Shown here in pieces: positions 51,735 to 60,410 of a DNA stretch of 64,000 nt (position 1 is the stretch's first letter; each line of letters begins with the position of its first letter). Source of the stretch: Methanomassiliicoccus sp. (GTDB lineage: Archaea > Thermoplasmatota > Thermoplasmata > Methanomassiliicoccales > Methanomassiliicoccaceae). The notes under the pieces are model-generated. The model did not search any database, was not told where the DNA came from, and saw nothing but the letters and a program-made list of their open reading frames with translations. The stretch is from positions 248,001 through 312,000 of the forward strand of contig JAAYAX010000005.1 in the NCBI GenBank assembly GCA_012719175.1, given 5' to 3'. A program made the translations under genes and the position numbers.

Positions 51735-52124
51735 TCAGTACACATAGGCCAGAAGCTTTCCGCCTACCCCTAGCTCCTTGGCCCGGGTATGGCTCACGAC
51801 GCCCGCGGTGGTCGTCATGATGAGCACCCCAAAGTCCTGAGCGGGGAGGTATCTGGCCTCAAACCTTTCCAGGTCGTTCTTCTGCACCGAGTATCTCGGC
51901 TTGATCACGCCGCAGTTGTTGATCTTGCCCTGTATCATTACCTTGAACACGCCAGCCTTGCCATCCTCGATGAACTCGAACTGGTTGATGTAGCCGTGCT
52001 CCTGCATGACCTTCAGAACCCTTCCGATCAGCTTCGAGGAGGGGCGTATCATGCACTCGCTCTTACCTACTGAGGCCGCGTTCTTTATGGTCGACATGGC
52101 GTCGTTAAGTGGGTCGCTCTGCAT
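51735..52124 (-). CDS. rps8p: Ribosomal protein uS8
   Basis: This 129-residue 16S rRNA-binding protein starts [18 protein letters not shown] and ends in the [20 protein letters not shown] block typical of archaeal uS8. It begins 9 bases after uS14. Confidence 0.95.
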   Translation of the reverse strand: MQSDPLNDAMSTIKNAASVGKSECMIRPSSKLIGRVLKVMQEHGYINQFEFIEDGKAGVFKVMIQGKINNCGVIKPRYSVQKNDLERFEARYLPAQDFGVLIMTTTAGVVSHTRAKELGVGGKLLAYVY

Positions 52125-52133
52125 GTCATCACC

Positions 52134-52280
52134 TCAGCTATACTTCTTGAACCCGATCTCCGGGGCGATCTCGCGGAAGCACTGCCGGCAGACGTGCATA
52201 CCGTACCGGCGCACGATGCCACGCTTTCTTCCGCAGCGCAGGCATCCCTTCTTCCTTCCAAACTCTTTCTTAGTCTTCAC
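52134..52280 (-). CDS. rps14p: Ribosomal protein uS14, zinc-binding form
   Basis: A 48-residue protein starts with GTG at 52280 inside a GTGA overlap with the uL5 stop. It contains two CxxC pairs, CLRC and CRQC, around [13 protein letters not shown], and ends [14 protein letters not shown], the conserved zinc-ribbon uS14. Its position between uL5 and uS8 is the standard one. Confidence 0.94.
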   Translation of the reverse strand: MKTKKEFGRKKGCLRCGRKRGIVRRYGMHVCRQCFREIAPEIGFKKYS

Positions 52281-52786
52281 TCGACCACCTCGACTTTGTA
52301 TTGCTCCCTCATGAAGCTGATGGCCTCATCTCTGGTCATGCGGTGCTCATGGGGTATCTTCCTGGACATGATGCGCCGCTTGGCCACCCGGTACCCTGGC
52401 CTCATGAAGACCACGTTGACATCCATACCGAAAATCCCGATCTCTGGGTCGTATTTCATTCCCTCGAAGTCGGTGTAGTCGGGCAATCCGAAGGAGAGGT
52501 TCCCCTCCTTGTCAAAGGAATAGCTGGCCACCCGGTTATCGCGGATGGACAGCGCCTTCTGCAGGAATTCCTGGGCCTTCGCTCCCCTCATGGTGACCTT
52601 GCATCCGATGGGCATGCCGTGCCTGACGCCCAGGTCACGGTTGGTGACCTTGGCGGTGGTGACCACCGGCTTCTGCTTGGTGACCATGTTCAGGACCTTG
52701 AGGGCCTTGTTCAGGCGTTCCCCGGCCTCGCCAACGCCGATGTTGACGACGACCTTCTCGATCCTCGGCTGCCTCATGTCGCTCAT
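52277..52786 (-). CDS. rpl5p: Ribosomal protein uL5
   Basis: The 169-residue 5S rRNA-binding protein has [21 protein letters not shown] at the N terminus ([19 protein letters not shown]), then [20 protein letters not shown], and [18 protein letters not shown] near the end. Start and stop overlap eS4 and uS14 by four bases each. Confidence 0.95.
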   Translation of the reverse strand: MSDMRQPRIEKVVVNIGVGEAGERLNKALKVLNMVTKQKPVVTTAKVTNRDLGVRHGMPIGCKVTMRGAKAQEFLQKALSIRDNRVASYSFDKEGNLSFGLPDYTDFEGMKYDPEIGIFGMDVNVVFMRPGYRVAKRRIMSRKIPHEHRMTRDEAISFMREQYKVEVVE

Positions 52787-53493
52787 ATCGCGGCCTCCTC
52801 TGGCAGCTCTATCTCGGGCGCCTTGGCGCCGATCACGAAGACATTGGATTTGACGGTGGAGGTGCCGTTCTTGAACTTCACCAAGTTCTCTGAGGTGAGC
52901 CTTGTGATCATGTACTCCTCCACGATGGCGATCTCCCCTACGTGGGCACCCGATGTGATCAGGGCCACGCTTCCCTTGTTCAGGTCGTAGTGTTCCAGTA
53001 TCTTCTGGCTGGGGACCTCGATCTTGAGAACATCGCCGGTCTTGTACTCTCCCCCGTCGATGAGGATGTTCCTCCCATCGTGCAGGTTGAGCTGGGTCTT
53101 ACCACCGGGAACGGTCGTCTTGTTCTCGATGCGGCACAGCTTCCAGGCCGCCTTGGCCTCGGGTATCCTGACGAGCTCCAGCTTGCCGCGGCGGTTTATC
53201 ACCATGCGGTAGGTCGCGCCCATCTTGGGCAGGGAGACGATGTCCATAAGGCCAACGCCCTGCTTGAGGCTGGTGACTATTTTGCCGTCCACTAGGAGCC
53301 CCTTCTCGAACAGAACCGCCCTGACCTCGCTGGCGGTGTTGCAGACCTTTAGCAGGTCACGCAGAACAACGTTCACCGGAATGCTGTCCTCCAGGGCGTG
53401 AGCGCCGGGGGATGGCTTGGTGATCCAGGCGTTGCTCTTCCTCTTCACGGGCCAGCTGCGGGGTGCGGTCAACCTCTTGATCTCATTGCTCAT
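52783..53493 (-). CDS. rps4e: Ribosomal protein eS4
   Basis: This 236-residue protein begins LTAPRSWPVKRKSNAWITKP, followed by an S4-like RNA-binding region (about 42-105), a central domain, and a C-terminal KOW-type segment with GAHVGEIAIVEEYMI. It is found only in archaea and eukaryotes. Confidence 0.95.
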   Translation of the reverse strand: MSNEIKRLTAPRSWPVKRKSNAWITKPSPGAHALEDSIPVNVVLRDLLKVCNTASEVRAVLFEKGLLVDGKIVTSLKQGVGLMDIVSLPKMGATYRMVINRRGKLELVRIPEAKAAWKLCRIENKTTVPGGKTQLNLHDGRNILIDGGEYKTGDVLKIEVPSQKILEHYDLNKGSVALITSGAHVGEIAIVEEYMITRLTSENLVKFKNGTSTVKSNVFVIGAKAPEIELPEEAAI

Positions 53494-53867
53494 TGTGAAA
53501 CCTCCTTGGCCTTGGCGAGCTTCTCCTTCCTCTTAGGGTCGGAGAGGTCCAACTTGATGATCTCTACCTTGGACGCATGTACGGGTCGGGCGGTCTGGGT
53601 GCCGTCGGCCTTGGCTATGGTGACCCCATCCACGGATACCCTACCGGTCCTGGTGAAGACGGCAGCAACCCTGCCTTCCATGCCGAGGATGTCCTCATCT
53701 CCCCGCATGATCCGGATAGTGTCTCCCTTCCGTACCTGGAGCGAGCGGAGCCCATACTCCTTGCTGAGCTCCTTGCTTAGGTGGGAGGAGACGTTCTTCC
53801 TCCGGATGTGTAAGGGAGCGTTATAGAAGGCCTTCCTCTGCTTCCTTGCTTTCTTGCTCTGTACCAT
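53490..53867 (-). CDS. rpl24p: Ribosomal protein uL24
   Basis: The 125-residue product has an archaeal N-terminal extension (KKARKQRKAFYNAPLHIRRK) and a KOW motif, VRKGDTIRIMRGDEDILGMEG. It initiates 50S assembly. It overlaps the eS4 start. Confidence 0.95.
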   Translation of the reverse strand: MVQSKKARKQRKAFYNAPLHIRRKNVSSHLSKELSKEYGLRSLQVRKGDTIRIMRGDEDILGMEGRVAAVFTRTGRVSVDGVTIAKADGTQTARPVHASKVEIIKLDLSDPKRKEKLAKAKEVSQ

Positions 53868-53877
53868 TTTCTCACCT

Positions 53878-54276
53878 TCATATGATGGTAGAGGCGGTTG
53901 CCGCTATTCGGGGCCACCTCTCCGCCGCTTCCCTCGCTACGGGTCCCTTGATGTCCGTTCCCTTGGTCTCCCCCTCCTCTGTGGTAATGACCGCGGCGTT
54001 GTCCTCGAACGAGATCATGACCCCGTCAGCGCGGCGGAAAGGCCTGCGCTGCCGGACTATGACGGCGTAGACGACCTGCCTCCTCATCTCGGGGGAACCC
54101 TTCTTGACTGAAGCGATGACGATGTCACCGACACCGGCCTTGGGGTACCTGCGGGCGGTCCCGTGGTAACCGGGGACGGTGATGATGGATATCGTCTTTG
54201 CTCCCGTGTTATCGATAACGTTGAGCACGGTGCCGGTCTGGACACCGCGTGACTGCTTGCCAGCGATTCCCTTCAT
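53878..54276 (-). CDS. rpl14p: Ribosomal protein uL14
   Basis: The product has 132 residues and contains VQTGTVLNVIDNTGAKTISI and VGDIVIASVKKGSPEMRRQ, with RRPFRRADGV and the final GPVAREAAERWPRIAATAS block. ATG 54276 is preferred with GAGGTGA 5 bases upstream; a GTG at 54285 that overlaps the uS17 stop is an alternative. Confidence 0.95.
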   Translation of the reverse strand: MKGIAGKQSRGVQTGTVLNVIDNTGAKTISIITVPGYHGTARRYPKAGVGDIVIASVKKGSPEMRRQVVYAVIVRQRRPFRRADGVMISFEDNAAVITTEEGETKGTDIKGPVAREAAERWPRIAATASTII

Positions 54277-54281
54277 CGTGG

Positions 54282-54611
54282 TCACCTCTTCTCAACGATA
54301 ACGAAGGAGACGGTCTTGCTCAGTGGGCGACACTCCATTATCTTGACCTGGTCGCCAGCCTTGATCCCCAAGCAGGGGGGGTTGTGCACTGAGTAGTGGC
54401 TCGTCCTCTTCTCATAACGTTCGTACTTCTCCTGGTATTTCAGATAGTTGCGCTCCACCACCGCGGTCTTATCCATCTTCGTGGAAATGACAACCCCTTC
54501 GATGGTCATCCCCTTAACCGACAGTTCCCCATGGAAGGGGCAATGCCTGTCGGTGCAGGCGGACTCCGGCGCTTTAACATCGATTCCAATATCCTTGACT
54601 TCGTTAGCCAT
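54282..54611 (-). CDS. rps17p: Ribosomal protein uS17
   Basis: The 109-residue archaeal uS17 has the N-terminal extension EVKDIGIDVKAPESACTDRHCP and the OB-fold core GVVISTKMDKTAVVERNYLK. It ends in KIMECRPLSKTVSFVIVEKR. ATG 54611 has GGTGAT four bases upstream. Confidence 0.94.
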   Translation of the reverse strand: MANEVKDIGIDVKAPESACTDRHCPFHGELSVKGMTIEGVVISTKMDKTAVVERNYLKYQEKYERYEKRTSHYSVHNPPCLGIKAGDQVKIMECRPLSKTVSFVIVEKR

Positions 54612-54616
54612 TGGGA

Positions 54617-54880
54617 TCACCTAATCTTCTTGATACGATCCTCAGGTCGGTGCTGGATCTCCGAACCGTGAATCAGGACCTTTTCTCCCTGGTATGTGAA
54701 CAAGAAATCATGAGCGGCCTTGGGCACGGTGACCTCGCGGTCAGTCCGGCGCAGAACAAAGGTGTTCTTGGTCTCGTCCACTATGGTGCCGCTGATATTA
54801 CCGCAGCCCGCATTGGGCAAGACCTCCACCTCCAATCCTATCAGTTCCGATCTCATGAAATCCCTCTTGTTCAAGCTCAT
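54617..54880 (-). CDS. rnp1: RNase P protein component 1 (Rpp29/Pop4)
   Basis: This 87-residue protein is the archaeal Rpp29 subunit of RNase P, which aids tRNA 5' processing. It reads ELIGLEVEVLPNAGCGNISGTIVDETKNT (ELIGLEVEVLPNAGCGN, then GTIVDETKNTFVL), with KAAHDFLFTYQGEKVLIHGSE closing the Sm-like barrel. It lies in the usual place between aIF1 and uS17. Confidence 0.93.
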   Translation of the reverse strand: MSLNKRDFMRSELIGLEVEVLPNAGCGNISGTIVDETKNTFVLRRTDREVTVPKAAHDFLFTYQGEKVLIHGSEIQHRPEDRIKKIR

Positions 54881-55176
54881 CTGACATCCGTCTTGAAGCC
54901 CATCTGTTCGAGGACCTCTTTGACCTTCTTCTTGTGGTCACCCTGCAGCTCAATGCGGCCCTCTTTGGCCGTACCGCCGGCGGCGCATTTGCTCTTCAAT
55001 TTCTTTGCCAGATCGTCCATGTCTATGTCGTTCTCGTCGATGCCTTCGACCACGGTCACGATCTTTCCGTATCGCCTGCTGTCGGTGCTGATCCTAACTG
55101 TCTGCTGCTCACGTGCGATCTCCTCGCACATGCACAGTTCCTTGGGTAGTCCACATACCGGGCAGATTTCAGCCAT
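54877..55176 (-). CDS. Translation initiation factor aIF1 (SUI1)
   Basis: The 99-residue factor promotes start-codon selection. It has an N-terminal zinc knuckle CPVCGLPKELCMC (5-17) and the SUI1 core RRYGKIVTVVEGID, GGTAKEGRIELQGDHKKKV. Its location in the S10 operon beside uL29 and Rnp1 is characteristic of euryarchaea. Stop and start overlap its neighbours. Confidence 0.93.
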   Translation of the reverse strand: MAEICPVCGLPKELCMCEEIAREQQTVRISTDSRRYGKIVTVVEGIDENDIDMDDLAKKLKSKCAAGGTAKEGRIELQGDHKKKVKEVLEQMGFKTDVR

Positions 55177-55379
55177 TAGTGCTTCTCCTCCTCCTTCTGG
55201 ATGGTCTCGATCCTAGCTATGTTGGTCCTGAGGGCCCGTATCTTGCCGGGGTTGGCGGGCGCTCCGCCCATTGCGGCGGTGCCTCTCTCATGCATGAGAT
55301 CGTCGCGGAGCTCGCGTAGTTTCTTGACGCGCTCCTCGCCGCTCATGGTCTTGATCTCTGACGTGCGTAGAAGGGCCAT
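55176..55379 (-). CDS. rpl29p: Ribosomal protein uL29
   Basis: This is a 67-residue two-helix protein at the exit tunnel, reading LRTSEIKTMSGEERVKKLRE, then AANPGKIRALRTNIARIETI-like helix. Start and stop each overlap a neighbour by one base. Confidence 0.92.
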   Translation of the reverse strand: MALLRTSEIKTMSGEERVKKLRELRDDLMHERGTAAMGGAPANPGKIRALRTNIARIETIQKEEEKH

Positions 55380-56122
55380 TACTGCTCTCCCTCCTTCACG
55401 CCTTCGCCCTCATCGATAGGGGCGGGTTCCTCAGCTGTGCTGCTGTCCTCCAAGGGGACAATAGGGGAAGGCTCCTCCTTCTTCACCATCAACGGTGCGA
55501 TCTCGGGGAACTTCTCCATTGCCTCCGCCGGGGCAGTGATGTCGATCTCGTCCGGAAGCTTCGCATCCGGATGCATGATCTCCACTGTGACGCCGATGAC
55601 GCCGGGCTTGAGCTTCGCGACCGCGTAGCCCTTGTCCACGTTCTTCAGCTTGGTCTCGCCGCAGAACTTGATGTAGCCATCCTTGAACTTCTCGGTCCTG
55701 TGCCTCTGCCCAGTGAGCTTGCCTGCGATGACGATGTGGCAGCCCCGGGCGCCGGACTCCATGACCCTGCGGATGGTGCTGTGACCCGCGCGGCGGAAGT
55801 GCCACCCCCTCTCCAGGGCAAAGGCCAGCTTCTCGGCCATGATCTGGGCGTTGAGGTTGGGATTAGCTACCTCCTGGACCTCCACCTGAGGGTTGTCGAA
55901 CTTGAAGTCCTCCTCGATCGCTCGGGTGAGGTTCTTGATGGCCGCACCGCGGCGACCGATCACGATCCCGGGGCGCTCGGTGATGAGCGTAACCCTTGTC
56001 CCCATGGGGGTCCTCTGCACGTCTAGCCCGCCGAACCCTGCCCTGGTGACCTCCTTCATCAAGTATTCCTTGAGGAGGACCCTGCGGACGTTCTCGGCTA
56101 TGAACTTCCTTTCGTTTGCCAT
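55379..56122 (-). CDS. rps3p: Ribosomal protein uS3
   Basis: The product has 247 residues. The KH domain includes TERPGIVIGRRGAAIKNLTR (about 47-66). The C-terminal domain has GARGCHIVIAGKLTGQRH, followed by an acidic, Pro- and Glu-rich tail of about 50 residues typical of archaeal uS3. It begins two bases after the uL22 stop. Confidence 0.95.
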   Translation of the reverse strand: MANERKFIAENVRRVLLKEYLMKEVTRAGFGGLDVQRTPMGTRVTLITERPGIVIGRRGAAIKNLTRAIEEDFKFDNPQVEVQEVANPNLNAQIMAEKLAFALERGWHFRRAGHSTIRRVMESGARGCHIVIAGKLTGQRHRTEKFKDGYIKFCGETKLKNVDKGYAVAKLKPGVIGVTVEIMHPDAKLPDEIDITAPAEAMEKFPEIAPLMVKKEEPSPIVPLEDSSTAEEPAPIDEGEGVKEGEQ

Positions 56123-56124
56123 AT

Positions 56125-56571
56125 TTACTGTGCCTCCTCCAGGATGACCTCGATGTTGACGGTCTGCTGGTTCCAGGGCGTGCTCCTGCCATAGGCACGG
56201 GGCATGTGTCCCGGAATGGTCCGTCCGAGGTTCGCGGTGATGACCTTGACCTTCATGTTCTCAGAGTCAAGGCCCTTGTACTCTGCATTGTGCTTAGCGC
56301 TCTGGATGACCTCCAGGATAGCCTCGGCGGACTTCTTGGGGAACCTTCCGGGGCCCACGCCAATCTTGTGGGCGACCCCGGTGTTGTAACGTCCGAAAGG
56401 TACCGGCCTCTTGAGGTCGATGACCTCCTCTAGCATCCTGATAGCCACGGTGACGCTCTTGCCTCTGACCATGCGGCAGATCTCGCGTGAGTCCTTGGGG
56501 GAGACAGGTTTCTCCTTGCCAATGGCCTTCGCGGTCTTGTCCGGATCGGTGTATTGAGTGTATCCAGCCAT
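56125..56571 (-). CDS. rpl22p: Ribosomal protein uL22
   Basis: The 148-residue protein has SRQ-like AKAIGKEKPVSPKDSREICR, VIDLKRPVPFGRYNTGVAHK, and the hairpin end IPGHMPRAYGRSTPWNQQT, matching the archaeal form with a long beta-hairpin lining the tunnel. Confidence 0.95.
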   Translation of the reverse strand: MAGYTQYTDPDKTAKAIGKEKPVSPKDSREICRMVRGKSVTVAIRMLEEVIDLKRPVPFGRYNTGVAHKIGVGPGRFPKKSAEAILEVIQSAKHNAEYKGLDSENMKVKVITANLGRTIPGHMPRAYGRSTPWNQQTVNIEVILEEAQ

Positions 56572-56580
56572 GTAACCACC

Positions 56581-57042
56581 TTACTTAAGCGGCAGGAACT
56601 TGGAACCCCTGGTGGCACCGACGCCTGGTCCAGAGTGCTTCACTTCATGCCTGGTCATGGCGAACTCGCCAGTGAAATGTCCTATCATCTCCGGCTTGAT
56701 CTCGAACTCAAAGAACTCCTTGCCGTTGTGAACGGCCACCCTCTTCCCTACGAACTGGGGGATGATGGGGACGTCACGGCGGTGGGTCCTGGTGATCTCG
56801 CGGTTACCGGACTTGAGAACCTCGAAGGCGGTCCTCTGCTCATCATTCATTCCCCGGGCCAGGGTCCTCCGGGCACGGGACGGGAGCAAAGTGACCATCT
56901 CGTCAAAGGGCATCTCCAGCAGCTCCTCCATCGTGAAGCCACGGTAGGTGAACTCCTTCTTGCGCCGGGCGGTGATGCCGCCCTTCTTCTTGCGCTGCTT
57001 CCTGCGCGCGGCTTTCTGGCCGCCAATCTTCTCCTTTGCCAT
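56581..57042 (-). CDS. rps19p: Ribosomal protein uS19
   Basis: The 153-residue archaeal/eukaryotic uS19 carries a basic N-terminal extension (QKAARRKQRKKKGGITARRK). The core has THRRDVPIIPQFVGKRVAVH and GHFTGEFAMTRHEVKHSGPG. Confidence 0.95.
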   Translation of the reverse strand: MAKEKIGGQKAARRKQRKKKGGITARRKKEFTYRGFTMEELLEMPFDEMVTLLPSRARRTLARGMNDEQRTAFEVLKSGNREITRTHRRDVPIIPQFVGKRVAVHNGKEFFEFEIKPEMIGHFTGEFAMTRHEVKHSGPGVGATRGSKFLPLK

Positions 57043-57047
57043 CTAGA

Positions 57048-57743
57048 TCACTTCCTCCGCTTGGGGGATAGGCGACCGACCTTTCTTCCAGGCGGCGCGT
57101 TCCTTCCTACAGTGCTGGGCTTACCCACATGGGGGTGGCCACCGCCACCGTGAGGGTGGTTGACCGGGTTCATGGCCACTCCCTTCACCTTCAGGTAGGC
57201 CTTGCTCTTGCTGCGGTAAGCGTGGAACTTATTGCCCGACTTACCGAACGGCTTCTCTCTCTGACCTCCGCCAGCGACCACGCCCAAGGAGGCGCGGCAG
57301 CGGGGGTTGAAGGTCTTGAACGAACCAGAGGGCATGAGGAGCACTACCTTGTCTCCTCTGCTGACCACGGTCGCGGACGTGCCGGCAGTGCGGACGAACT
57401 TACCGCCGTCGCCGGGTTGTCCCTCTACATTGTAAACATAGCTTCCCTCAGGAACGGAACTGAGAGGGACCACGTTCCCGGGGCTGAGGTCCGCGGCGGA
57501 CATGTCGTAGGTGACGTTCTTGCCCACCACCATGCCCTCTGCGGCGATCATCAATACGTTCTCACCGGAGAAATCGATCTTGGCCAAAGGTCCGCTGCGA
57601 CCGGGGGCGTGTATGAGATCGACTATCTTGCCAGTGCCGGCATCGACATTGGGATACCGAATGTTACCGATCTGCCTGTGGCCAGGGTTGCGGTAGACCG
57701 CGCCGCCCTTTCCACGTCTCTGCTGTCTGAGCTGTTTTCCCAT
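57048..57743 (-). CDS. rpl2p: Ribosomal protein uL2
   Basis: The protein has 231 residues, with LRQQRRGKGGAVYRNPGHRQ at the N terminus and the catalytic-centre block AMNPVNHPHGGGGHPHVGKP (written here as MNPVNHPHGGGGHPHVG) containing the conserved histidine of the peptidyl transferase region. Confidence 0.96.
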   Translation of the reverse strand: MGKQLRQQRRGKGGAVYRNPGHRQIGNIRYPNVDAGTGKIVDLIHAPGRSGPLAKIDFSGENVLMIAAEGMVVGKNVTYDMSAADLSPGNVVPLSSVPEGSYVYNVEGQPGDGGKFVRTAGTSATVVSRGDKVVLLMPSGSFKTFNPRCRASLGVVAGGGQREKPFGKSGNKFHAYRSKSKAYLKVKGVAMNPVNHPHGGGGHPHVGKPSTVGRNAPPGRKVGRLSPKRRK

Positions 57744-57752
57744 ATTATCGCC

Positions 57753-58034
57753 TCAGAACACTCCTATTCTCATCCCGATGTCCTCAGCCGAGTATCCCTC
57801 GGCGAGCTGGATGGTCGCTCGCTTTCCCTCCTTGGTTCTCTTGGTCCATACCTTTACGACCTTCACCTGGAAGTACTCCTCGAAGGCCTCCTTGATCTCC
57901 TTCTTGGTCGCTTCCTTGAGGACCACGAACTCGATCCGGTTGCCGTCCTTGTAATCCTGGGTGGGAGTTCCCGACATGTGATTCATAGTTTTTTCAGTTA
58001 CATAGGGGTGCAGCAGTATGTCCGTGTTGACCAT
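57753..58034 (-). CDS. rpl23p: Ribosomal protein uL23
   Basis: The protein has 93 residues. It reads ILLHPYVTEKTMNHM then RIEFVVLKEATKKEIKEAFE and VVKVWTKRTKEGKR, the conserved tunnel-exit protein that docks SRP and chaperones. ATG 58034 is two bases after the uL4 stop; a GTG at 58043 lies inside uL4. Confidence 0.94.
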   Translation of the reverse strand: MVNTDILLHPYVTEKTMNHMSGTPTQDYKDGNRIEFVVLKEATKKEIKEAFEEYFQVKVVKVWTKRTKEGKRATIQLAEGYSAEDIGMRIGVF

Positions 58035-58036
58035 GC

Positions 58037-58807
58037 CTACCACTCTCCTACCTTCTTGAGGGCGGACTCAGAGAAGACCGCAAGCCTTCCAGCTACTCCG
58101 CCTGGGGCCAGCACTCCTGCGTTCAGCCCCTCGGTCGCTACGATCTCTACTCCGGGCAGGTTGTTGGCGCCCATGAAGACCGGTGCTTCCTGTGCAGAAA
58201 CGACCAGCAGGACGCTCCTGGGGGTCTTGTACTTCCTGCTCCTCATCTTGCCCCGGCCGGCCCGTATCTTCTTCCCGTCCTTTGCTCGATCGAGGTCAGG
58301 GGAAACGCCCAGTTTCTCCAGGGCGGACACGACATCGCTGGTGGTGGAGAGCTTCTCGAAGTCGTCCTCCACGATCACCGGCATGGTGATACCTTCCTCG
58401 AACTGATGGCCCCGAAGCTTTACCATCTCCGGGTCAGCGAGGGCGGCCAGAGCGGACAGCTTGGCCTTGTTCTTCTCCTTTCTGTTGATCTTCTTGGAGT
58501 AGTCCTTCTCTGGCTTGGGCGGGAAGGCCCTGCGTCCGCCGACGTTGTTGGGCGATTCCGCAGCCTTGTTGCCCTGGGTGAGCCTCTGGACACGCGATGT
58601 TCCTCGGCCTTTGCCCCACTGGGACACTGCATGCCTCATGCCTGCCTTGGGGGAAGGCCCGTAGGGCTGACGTCTGTTCGCCTGTTCCGCGATCGCGGCC
58701 CTGTGGATGATGTCAGGGCGGTAATCAGCGGAGAAGGCGCTCGGGAGCTCCACGCTCTTCACTATGTCGCCTTTTACAGAATAGATGTTAACGCTGTTCT
58801 TGGCCAT
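58037..58807 (-). CDS. rpl4p: Ribosomal protein uL4
   Basis: This 256-residue archaeal uL4 (formerly L1e) has the globular start SADYRPDIIHRAAIAEQANR and the long extended loop SQWGKGRGTSRVQRLTQGNK, GGRRAFPPKPEKDYSKKINR. The Rossmann-like C-terminal half ends near NAGVLAPGGVAGRLAVFSE. Confidence 0.95.
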   Translation of the reverse strand: MAKNSVNIYSVKGDIVKSVELPSAFSADYRPDIIHRAAIAEQANRRQPYGPSPKAGMRHAVSQWGKGRGTSRVQRLTQGNKAAESPNNVGGRRAFPPKPEKDYSKKINRKEKNKAKLSALAALADPEMVKLRGHQFEEGITMPVIVEDDFEKLSTTSDVVSALEKLGVSPDLDRAKDGKKIRAGRGKMRSRKYKTPRSVLLVVSAQEAPVFMGANNLPGVEIVATEGLNAGVLAPGGVAGRLAVFSESALKKVGEW

Positions 58808-58812
58808 TTTCT

Positions 58813-59814
58813 TCAGGCCCCCTGCTTGGACTCTGTGGAGACATACACCATGTTAGGCGCCTCCTTGAGCATAGTGCCAGCCGGTCTTACTGGGTCCCTC
58901 AGGCGGATCAGCCTCTTGGTAGGGCCCGGTACGGAGCCGTGGATGAGCACGTAGTTATTTCTTACATTCCCATAGTGGACGAACCCGCCCTTGGGGTTGA
59001 CCTCTTCCCCCTTCTCGCCGATCTTGATGATCCGCTTGTTGAACTCGGTCCTCTGATGGTAGCCCATCTGACCGGCCTGGGGGACCTGGGGTCTGACGAA
59101 CCCGGGCCTCTTGGGCCCTAGGGTCCCGATCATCCTGCGGTGCTTGGAGTTCTTGTGGGAGAGCAGCTTGACACCCCATCTCTTGACGGCTCCCTGGAAC
59201 CCCTTGCCCTTGGTGACCGCGGACACATCGATGATGGCCCCGTCCTTGGCGAACTCGGTGATAGTGATCTCCTTTCCCAACAATCCCTTCGCATATTCCA
59301 GGCGCTGCTCCATGGAGCCACCGCCGACGCGGGTCTCCATCAGGTCGGGGACCTTCTTGGGCACTCCGGTTATGAACTTGGGCTGGGTGTAGGTAAGAAC
59401 CCGGACATCCTCGATGTCATTCTTGTTCAGCTGGCCCCAGGCCTTCTCAGCATCCTGGTTCTTGGGGATCGGTAGCTTACGAGCGAGGGCGTTGTCGACA
59501 CCGCTGGCCCAGATCTCACCAACGGTCCGCAGGCCATATCGGGAGCTCTCGTAGAACCTCACGGCCGCTACCTTCATGGGGGGGACCTCGAGAACGGTAA
59601 CGGGCACCTGCACTTCCTGCCCCGTGGTCAGGCTGGTCTTTCGGTAGTCCACGATGAACGCGTGGGTCATCCCGGCCTTGTATCCTGCGAAGCCTTGTAG
59701 CTTAGGGCCTTCACTGATCTCGGGCCAGGAATCCAACCTGGGCGTTTGGCTGACTGCTCGCTTCCTAGGCGAATATGCTTTTGAACCCTGTCTTGGACGT
59801 CTCTTGTTTGGCAT
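58813..59814 (-). CDS. rpl3p: Ribosomal protein uL3
   Basis: The 333-residue protein is the first gene of the operon. It starts MPNKRRPRQGSKAYSPRKRA, has GFAGYKAGMTHAFIVDYRKT, and VTKGKGFQGAVKRWGVKLL, then the tryptophan-finger region and HGSVPGPTKRLIRLRDPVRP. ATG 59814 is preceded by GGGAGAATC, so the Shine-Dalgarno GGGAG lies 4 bases upstream. Confidence 0.96.
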   Translation of the reverse strand: MPNKRRPRQGSKAYSPRKRAVSQTPRLDSWPEISEGPKLQGFAGYKAGMTHAFIVDYRKTSLTTGQEVQVPVTVLEVPPMKVAAVRFYESSRYGLRTVGEIWASGVDNALARKLPIPKNQDAEKAWGQLNKNDIEDVRVLTYTQPKFITGVPKKVPDLMETRVGGGSMEQRLEYAKGLLGKEITITEFAKDGAIIDVSAVTKGKGFQGAVKRWGVKLLSHKNSKHRRMIGTLGPKRPGFVRPQVPQAGQMGYHQRTEFNKRIIKIGEKGEEVNPKGGFVHYGNVRNNYVLIHGSVPGPTKRLIRLRDPVRPAGTMLKEAPNMVYVSTESKQGA

Positions 59815-60185
59815 GATTCTCCCTCTCTTCTCCTGAGAGAATCCACTCTCTGTGCTTGCGCCTCTTCAGACTCGATCGCTCGAGGTCAGCACCTTCGACC
59901 GTGACGCGTTATCCACCCTCCGAGAATGGAGTTAGAGGGGAAGTTGGGATGTCAAAGCATTGCCCATGGCGTCTGGTCGAACGTCCTCAGCGCTTATAGC
60001 GTACGGGTGGCATTATAGTTGTTGTATTTAAACTTACCGTGAGGGGAAATCACCCATCTGGATGCCCCATATTCCCTCCTCATAGAATGCGTTCCCAGAA
60101 TACTTGCACAGCCTCGCCGAGTGCTAATCAACAGGCAAATTATATGATGTTATATGTTCTCATCATCAATAACGGTGAGATGGTC
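59815..60185. other. Divergent promoter region and 5' leader of the ribosomal operon
   Basis: These 371 bases contain no convincing gene. On the minus strand a TATA box (TTTAAATA) at 60024-60031 would start the ribosomal operon near 60000, leaving a leader of about 185 bases. Directly before uL3 the leader has GAGAG/CTCTC/GAGAG blocks (59846-59850, 59835-59839 and 59823-59827 on the plus strand as CTCTC/GAGAG/CTCTC). These can form two mutually exclusive hairpins, one of which takes in the ribosome-binding site. On the plus strand AATTATATG at 60138-60146 is a TATA candidate for the small gene at 60186. Confidence 0.55.
60024..60031 (-). promoter_or_regulatory. TATA box for the ribosomal protein operon
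   Basis: TTTAAATA, preceded on the minus strand by GGTAAG (a possible B recognition element), is the only strong TATA match upstream of uL3. It would serve the whole uL3-cbf5 unit unless internal promoters exist. Confidence 0.6.
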
Positions 60186-60395
60186 ATGGATAAGGTGAAG
60201 GGAAAGGAACGAACACAGAGGACCCTGTTGAACTTTGATGTGACCGATCCTTTCGAGGCTCCCACCATCGAGGCCTTCAAGGACCAGTACCGGCGGCTTC
60301 ATGGTCACAACCCTTCAGCGGTGGACCTCAGCTCCTATTATCGCCAGCACCCCCAAGAACTGGTCCGACGCCAAGGATCCCTCAAGAAAGGCTGA
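60186..60395 (+). CDS. Small hypothetical protein
   Basis: The 69-residue hydrophilic protein starts MDKVKGKERTQRTLLNFDVTD and has a YRRLHGHNPSAVDLSSYYRQ segment. I recognise no family. GGTGAG lies 6 bases before ATG 60186 and a TATA-like AATTATATG about 40-48 bases upstream, which argues that it is expressed. The frame is open back to 60126 with other ATG codons, but those lie in the AT-rich promoter. It is convergent with the DUF5611-like gene, 15 bases away. Confidence 0.55.
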   Translation: MDKVKGKERTQRTLLNFDVTDPFEAPTIEAFKDQYRRLHGHNPSAVDLSSYYRQHPQELVRRQGSLKKG

Positions 60396-60410
60396 GGCCG
60401 GCCTCTGGCG

